In this document: in pieces, positions 22,104-26,290 of the stretch
How positions within the stretch are numbered: position 1 is the stretch's first letter
Layout of the letters: the number at the start of each line of letters is the position of its first letter
Source of the DNA: CAZYWA01 sp964650975 [NCBI: uncultured bacterium]
GTDB lineage: Bacteria; JADJOY01
Assembly (NCBI GenBank): GCA_964650975.1
Contig: CAZYWA010000033.1
Span: 1-26,290 of the forward strand
Length of the DNA stretch: 26,290 nucleotides
Reading direction: 5' to 3'
Notes under the pieces: model-generated
Seen by the model: only the letters and a program-made list of their open reading frames with translations
What the model was told of the DNA's origin: nothing
The model's database searches: none
Made by a program: the position numbers and the translations under genes

Positions 22104-23174
22104 ATGATCGATTTCGCGGGCCTCCGCGAGAACCTGCGCCTCAGGTCGCGAGTCGACGCGGCGTGGCGCAAGGTCGTGCCACGCCCGCAGCAGGTGCACA
22201 TCAGCATCACCGATCGCTGCAACCTGAGCTGCAAGCACTGCGATATCTGGATGAAGCCGGTGCCGGGCGAGGTCACGGTCGAGCGCTGGAAGGAAGTGGT
22301 CGACGAGTGCCGCGAGTGGCTGGGGCCGTTCACGCTCAAGATCGTGGGCGGCGAGCCGCTGCTGAAGGAAGGCGTGGTGGATCTCATCGCCCATGCCAAG
22401 AGCCGCGGCTGCCGTGTGGGGCTCTCCACCAACGCCATCCCGCTCTCGAGCCCCGAGCGCGCGCAGGAGATGATCGACACCGGTCTCGACGAGATCCACG
22501 TGTCGCTCGAGAGCGCCACCGCGGATCATCACGATCGCATCCGCAACCGCGCGGGCGCGCACGCTCGCACCGTCAAGGCGCTGGGCGAGCTCACGCGGCG
22601 CCGCACCCATCTGCAGATCAGCATCGCGACGGTGGTCTGCCAGCAAAACCTCGGCGAGCTGCTGCAGATGGTCGACTTCGTGCGCGACAACGGGCTCTAC
22701 ACGGTCAACTTCCAGCCGCTCTACGCCAACTTCGGGCGTGCGTTCGATCCGCGCTGGTTTGAGGGGAGCGACTACTTCCCGAAGGAGATCGACAAGCTGG
22801 ACGCGATCCTCGACCGGCTGATCGAGATCCGCACCACCGAATGGCTGGTCGGGAACACCGTCAACCAGCTGCAGATGATGAAGGTCTATTTCAGGAACCC
22901 CAACGCCGACGATCAGGTCGTGTGCAAGGCCGGCGAGACCGACATCGCGTTCGATCCCTACGGCAACCTCAAGATGTGCTTCTGGCTCGACCCGGTCGGA
23001 AACATCCGCGAGGAAGGCGCCAAGACCGCCTATTGGTCCGAGGAAGGCCGCGAGCGGCGCCAGCAGGTCAAGACCTGCACCCGGAACTGCAACCTGCTCA
23101 ACTGCAACTTCGACCGCGAGCGGTTCGGCGAGGCCTTCTGGACCCGCATGGGCATCGCTGGCGCGCGCGGTTGA
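22104..23174 (+). CDS. Radical SAM/SPASM-type enzyme
   Basis: 356 residues. ITDRCNLSCKHC gives ligands C39, C43 and C46; then LKIVGGEPLLKEG, GLSTNA, DEIHVSLES and FQPLYANFGRAF. The C-terminus has VCKAGETDIAFDPYGNLKMCFW and KTCTRNCNLLNCNF, cysteines expected to hold auxiliary Fe-S cluster(s), as in SPASM/twitch enzymes. The ATG at 22104 starts the conserved part (MIDFAGLREN); an upstream in-frame ATG at 21978 lies before the promoter and is not favoured. Ribosome binding is weak. It probably acts on a peptide or sugar intermediate. It is the first gene of a tight plus-strand run: another radical SAM gene follows after 19 nt, then two GT4 genes. Confidence 0.88.
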   Translation: MIDFAGLRENLRLRSRVDAAWRKVVPRPQQVHISITDRCNLSCKHCDIWMKPVPGEVTVERWKEVVDECREWLGPFTLKIVGGEPLLKEGVVDLIAHAKSRGCRVGLSTNAIPLSSPERAQEMIDTGLDEIHVSLESATADHHDRIRNRAGAHARTVKALGELTRRRTHLQISIATVVCQQNLGELLQMVDFVRDNGLYTVNFQPLYANFGRAFDPRWFEGSDYFPKEIDKLDAILDRLIEIRTTEWLVGNTVNQLQMMKVYFRNPNADDQVVCKAGETDIAFDPYGNLKMCFWLDPVGNIREEGAKTAYWSEEGRERRQQVKTCTRNCNLLNCNFDRERFGEAFWTRMGIAGARG

Positions 23175-23193
23175 AGGCTGTGACCGGAAACCC

Positions 23194-24195
23194 GTGGACG
23201 TCTCGGTTGCCCGGCGGCTCTCGTACTGGATCAACCGGCCGCTGGTTCCGCCGACCAAGCTGATCCTGCTGCTCACGCACCGCTGTCCGGTGCGCTGCGA
23301 GTTCTGCTCGACGCACCGCTGGGCCGAGGCGCGCCCGGCGGAGCTCGAGCGCGGCCAGCTCGAGGAGCGGATCTCCGAGGCCGCGGAGTGGGGCATTCGC
23401 GAGCTCTTGTTCTCGGGCGGCGAGCCGCTGCTCCGGCGCGCCGACGTGCTGGCGTTGACCCGGTTCGCGCGCGGGCTCAGCATGGTGCCGACGATCATCA
23501 CCAGCGGCTCGGTGGGCGGCTCCGACACCCGCGACGCACTGATCGACGCCGGCATGGGGAGCTTCATGCTGTCGATGGACGGCGATCGCGCCACCACCCA
23601 CGACCGCCTCCGCGGACGTCCCGGCTCGTTCGACGAGGCTCTCGGTTGGGTTCGGGGCTTGGTCGAGGCACGCGCGCGACTTTCCGCGCCGTCGCCCGCT
23701 TACACCGTCTACGTGCAGACCGTGGTGACGCGCGACAACCTGAGCGAGATCGTCCCGCTCGCGAAACGCATCCGCGAGCTGGGCGCCGACGCGATCCTCT
23801 TTCAAGGACTGGCTCCGGACGCCTATCTCGCGCAGCATCGTTTCGACGCCGGCGATCTGCGGATGCTGGCCGAGGTGATCGCCGAGCTGGGCCGCTTCGA
23901 GCCACGGTCGTTCGTCATGAATCCCGACGGCTACCTGCGGGAACTGCTCGGGTTCTACGAGCGTCGCGAGCCGCCCGAGCCCAAGCGCTGCCTCGCCGGG
24001 TTCGACACGCTGGTGCTGGCGCCCGACGGCTCGGTGAGCTCGTGCCGCGAGTCGTTCACCCGGGACATCCTCGGCGCTTGCGGCGAGCCGCTACCGCTTC
24101 GCGAGGTGTGGTCGCATCCGCGGTTTCAGGCGGCGCGCCGCACCATGCGGGTGTGCGGCGATCCGTGCACGATCAACTGCTGGTACACGGCCTAG
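23194..24195 (+). CDS. Radical SAM/SPASM-type enzyme
   Basis: 333 residues. LTHRCPVRCEFC supplies C31, C35 and C38; LLFSGGEPLLRR and FMLSMDGDRATTHDRLRG follow in the PqqE-like arrangement. The C-terminal region has RCLAGFDTLVLAPDGSVSSCRESF, ILGACGEPLPLREVWSHPRFQ and VCGDPCTINCWYTA, five to six cysteines typical of a SPASM domain with auxiliary clusters. The GTG at 23194, 19 nt after the preceding stop, is chosen for lack of a better site; CCGGAAACCC before it is only a weak ribosome binding site. It differs clearly from the preceding gene, so the two are not a recent duplication. It probably works on the same pathway as the neighbouring glycosyltransferases. Confidence 0.88.
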   Translation: MDVSVARRLSYWINRPLVPPTKLILLLTHRCPVRCEFCSTHRWAEARPAELERGQLEERISEAAEWGIRELLFSGGEPLLRRADVLALTRFARGLSMVPTIITSGSVGGSDTRDALIDAGMGSFMLSMDGDRATTHDRLRGRPGSFDEALGWVRGLVEARARLSAPSPAYTVYVQTVVTRDNLSEIVPLAKRIRELGADAILFQGLAPDAYLAQHRFDAGDLRMLAEVIAELGRFEPRSFVMNPDGYLRELLGFYERREPPEPKRCLAGFDTLVLAPDGSVSSCRESFTRDILGACGEPLPLREVWSHPRFQAARRTMRVCGDPCTINCWYTA

Positions 24196-24213
24196 AAGAC
24201 CGAGCCTCGCGTC

Positions 24214-25359
24214 ATGCGGATCCTGATGGTCCACGATCCCGGAGCCGGTCCGGGCGGAATCGAGACCTATCTCGCGCATCTCGAGCAAGGGCTGCGAGCG
24301 CGCGGTCACCAGCCGAGCCGGTTCGCGCCGCCTCGCACCGGTGACGCCGCCGCGGTCGCCAGCGCCGCGGCTGCTTGCCGGGAGCTTCGGCCCGAGCTGG
24401 TGCACGTCCATCGGCTCGAGAATCCGGAGCTGTATCGAGCGCTGCGCCGCGAGGCCCCGCTGGTCCAGTCGATTCACGACCACCGGGCTTGCTGTCCGGG
24501 CGCCACGCGATTGCGACGCGACGGTCGAGCGTGCACTCGCGTGGCCGGCGAAGCGTGCACCGTGCAGGGCGTGCTGGGCCGGTGCGCGGGAGTGCCGCGA
24601 TGGCCGCAGCTCGCGTGGTCGCGAGTGGCCGGATGGAAGGCGTGGACCGCGGCGATCGACCGCGACGCCCCGGTGGTGGTTGCCTCGCGCTTCGTGCGCG
24701 ACGTGCTGGTGGGGCAGGGCTGGTCCGGCGCCGCCATCCACGTGCTGCCCTATCCGCTGCCGTTCGACGCGGATCCGCCTCCCTCGGCCGCAGAGTCGAG
24801 CACCGTGCTCTTCGCCGGGCGGCTGGTCGAGCCGGACAAGGGAGTCGAGCTCTTCGTCGACGTGTTCGAGCGGCTCCCGCCCGCCACCCGAGGAGTGATC
24901 GCGGGGGACGGTCCGGCGCGAGCGCGGATCGAGCGGCTGCTGCGACAGCGCTCGCTTGCGGATCGCGTCGTGCTGACCGGCTGGCTCGACGGTGAGCGGC
25001 TCCGCGCGCGCTTCCGCGAAGCCGCGGTGGTGGTGATGACCTCGCGCTGGCCGGAGCCGTCGGGGCTCGCGGGGCTCGAAGCGTTGATGCAGGCGCGCCC
25101 GGTGGTCGCGACCGATGTGGGTGGCGTGGCCGAGTGGCTCCGCGATGGCGAGTTCGGCTACCGGTTGCCGGCGAGCGAGCCGGCCGTCCTCGCCGACCGC
25201 GTGCGATCGCTGCTGGCGGATCCAGCGCTGCGCGGCGCGATGGGGCGTGCCGGGCGTGAGTGGGTGCGTTCTCACCGCGGTGTCGACCGGCATCTGGACG
25301 CGATCGAAGCGTTGTACGAGGCCGCGGCTGCGCCACCGCGGCGGGTGGCGATCGCATGA
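24214..25359 (+). CDS. GT4-family glycosyltransferase
   Basis: 381 residues, GT-B fold. It starts MRILMVHDPGAGPGGIETYLAHLEQGLRARGH, the usual acceptor-domain N-terminus. The first domain has a cysteine-containing segment with SIHDHRACCPG and CTRVAGEACTVQGVLGRC, seen in a subset of GT4 enzymes, possibly structural or metal-binding. The donor domain has VLFAGRLVEPDKGVELFVDVF, VIAGDGPAR and EPSGLAGLEALMQARPVVATDVGG, the E-x7-E nucleotide-sugar motif. It probably adds a sugar to a lipid-linked or metabolite acceptor in the cytoplasm. The start lies 18 nt after the preceding gene; the stop overlaps the next ATG by 4 nt (ATGA), pointing to translational coupling. Confidence 0.9.
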   Translation: MRILMVHDPGAGPGGIETYLAHLEQGLRARGHQPSRFAPPRTGDAAAVASAAAACRELRPELVHVHRLENPELYRALRREAPLVQSIHDHRACCPGATRLRRDGRACTRVAGEACTVQGVLGRCAGVPRWPQLAWSRVAGWKAWTAAIDRDAPVVVASRFVRDVLVGQGWSGAAIHVLPYPLPFDADPPPSAAESSTVLFAGRLVEPDKGVELFVDVFERLPPATRGVIAGDGPARARIERLLRQRSLADRVVLTGWLDGERLRARFREAAVVVMTSRWPEPSGLAGLEALMQARPVVATDVGGVAEWLRDGEFGYRLPASEPAVLADRVRSLLADPALRGAMGRAGREWVRSHRGVDRHLDAIEALYEAAAAPPRRVAIA

Positions 25360-26290
25360 AGGTCGCGCTGGTGGGCGTGTTTCCGCCCTTGCGATCGGGG
25401 ATCGCGGACTACACGGTCGAGCTGGCAACAGCACTCGGCGCTCGGCATCAGGTGCGGCTCTACGCCGAGGATCCCACCTCGGTCAGGACGCCCGCGGCGC
25501 TCGGCGCCGTGCACGCGGCGGCGACCCTCGCCGAGCGCAGACGCGAGCACGACGTGGTCGTCTACCAGGTCGGCAATCACGCCGCTCATTCGTTTCTCTA
25601 CGATCTGGTGCGCCAGGTGCCCGGAGTGGTCGATCTGCACGACGCGACGCTCTACGACCTGACCCTCGGCCGCTTCCTGGGCCGGCCCGCGGCGATGGCT
25701 CGTGAGCTGCTGCGAAACCAGGGTGTGGTGGGGCTGACCGGGACGCTGGCTCGCGAGTGGTACCAGGGCCTGGGCGGAGCGCGCGGCGTCCCAGGGTTGC
25801 GGCGAGTTCTCGCCGAGCATCCCCGGCGGCGCGAGCTCTTTCCGCTGCGCCGTGTGCTGCTACGCGCGGCGCGCGGTCTGATCGTTCACAACCCGCACCT
25901 CGAGTCCCAGGTGCGAGGGCGAGAGTCGTGCGCCCCGGTGGCGCACGTGCCCCATGGCGTGCGCGACGATTTCCCGCCGATGAGCCGCGAAGAGGCGCGT
26001 GCCGCGCTCGGCTTTCGCCAGCGCGGGATCTCCGCCGACGCCTTCGTCTGCCTGAGCTTCGGTCTCATCCAGCGTCACAAGCGGATTCCCCGGATGCTGG
26101 AAGCGATGCGCGCGGAGCGCGAATGGGTGGCGCGGCTCGACACCCATTACGTGCTGGTCGGGCCGCGTTGTCCCGAGTACGACCTCGACGCAGACGTGCG
26201 GCGGTTCGGCCTCGAGGACCGGGTGCACGTGGTGGACGACTTCCCGCCCATCGAGACCGTGGCGCGCTGGATCCAGGCCGCGGACCTGGG
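25356..26290 (+). CDS. GT4-family glycosyltransferase, cut by the window end
   Basis: At least 311 residues without a stop. It starts MKVALVGVFPPLRSGIADYTVELATALG, with the PP-x-x-x-GIADY motif common at the N-terminus of GT4 enzymes, then VVVYQVGNHAAHSFLYDLV, VHNPHLESQV, VPHGVRDDF and LSFGLIQRHKRIPRMLEAM, the beginning of the donor domain. The visible part runs into VHVVDDFPPIETVARWIQAADL, where E-x7-E would follow outside the window. It overlaps the preceding GT4 stop by 4 nt, so both probably work one after another on the same acceptor. No cysteine segment like that of the preceding gene is seen. Confidence 0.85.
   Translation, partial: MKVALVGVFPPLRSGIADYTVELATALGARHQVRLYAEDPTSVRTPAALGAVHAAATLAERRREHDVVVYQVGNHAAHSFLYDLVRQVPGVVDLHDATLYDLTLGRFLGRPAAMARELLRNQGVVGLTGTLAREWYQGLGGARGVPGLRRVLAEHPRRRELFPLRRVLLRAARGLIVHNPHLESQVRGRESCAPVAHVPHGVRDDFPPMSREEARAALGFRQRGISADAFVCLSFGLIQRHKRIPRMLEAMRAEREWVARLDTHYVLVGPRCPEYDLDADVRRFGLEDRVHVVDDFPPIETVARWIQAADL

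Overview
The window is very GC-rich (roughly 70% by eye) and gene-dense. It shows strong G/C preference at third codon positions and uses many GTG and a few TTG starts. The gene content (undecaprenyl-diphosphatase, a PAP2/PMT-type membrane glycosyltransferase, several B12-type radical SAM enzymes, an acyl-CoA dehydrogenase, an SCP2-domain protein) fits a Gram-negative, probably environmental bacterium. A deltaproteobacterial-type or related uncultured high-GC phylum is my guess, but nothing in the sequence fixes the taxon. I see no rRNA, tRNA, CRISPR array, transposase, integrase or plasmid function.

Left part (1-9413): mainly housekeeping and lipid-related genes. On the minus strand lie a partial membrane protein resembling the N-terminus of cytochrome oxidase subunit II (2-430), an SCP2-domain protein (654-1331), a small cysteine-rich protein (1448-1738), a PAP2 phosphatase/PMT-type glycosyltransferase fusion (1919-4036) and an acyl-CoA dehydrogenase (4156-5319). 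On the plus strand are thioredoxin reductase (5478-6437), GTP cyclohydrolase I folE (6621-7199) and an overlapping nucleotidyltransferase-like gene (7196-7630). A minus-strand uppP-crcB-DUF190 set (9413 down to 7784) follows. Between trxB and folE are four short repeats spaced exactly 23 nt apart. A roughly 50-nt repeat with a compensated hairpin occurs twice, in opposite orientation (4051-4100 and 7691-7741).

Right part (9549-26290): an accessory region dominated by radical SAM enzymes. Six occur in about 14.6 kb. Three have a Rossmann-like N-terminal domain of the B12-binding type (9549-11153, 17232-18611, 19748-21592). Three are PqqE/SPASM-like with cysteine-rich C-termini (13795-14895, 22104-23174, 23194-24195). 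Interspersed are an MBL-fold hydrolase, a GT1-type glycosyltransferase, a GH78-like six-hairpin glycosidase with a possible export signal, two tandem zf-TFIIB zinc-ribbon proteins, and two GT4 glycosyltransferases, the last cut by the window end. The likely theme is synthesis or modification of a glycosylated surface molecule or secondary metabolite, with carrier-lipid genes (PAP2-PMT fusion, uppP) nearby. The product cannot be named from sequence.

The most interesting regulatory signal is a near-identical 31/32-nt promoter-leader, with an extended -10 TGGTAGAAT, in front of two separate radical SAM genes (11179-11209 and 14920-14951). The distance to the proposed start codon is identical in both, which suggests that parts of the cluster are co-regulated.
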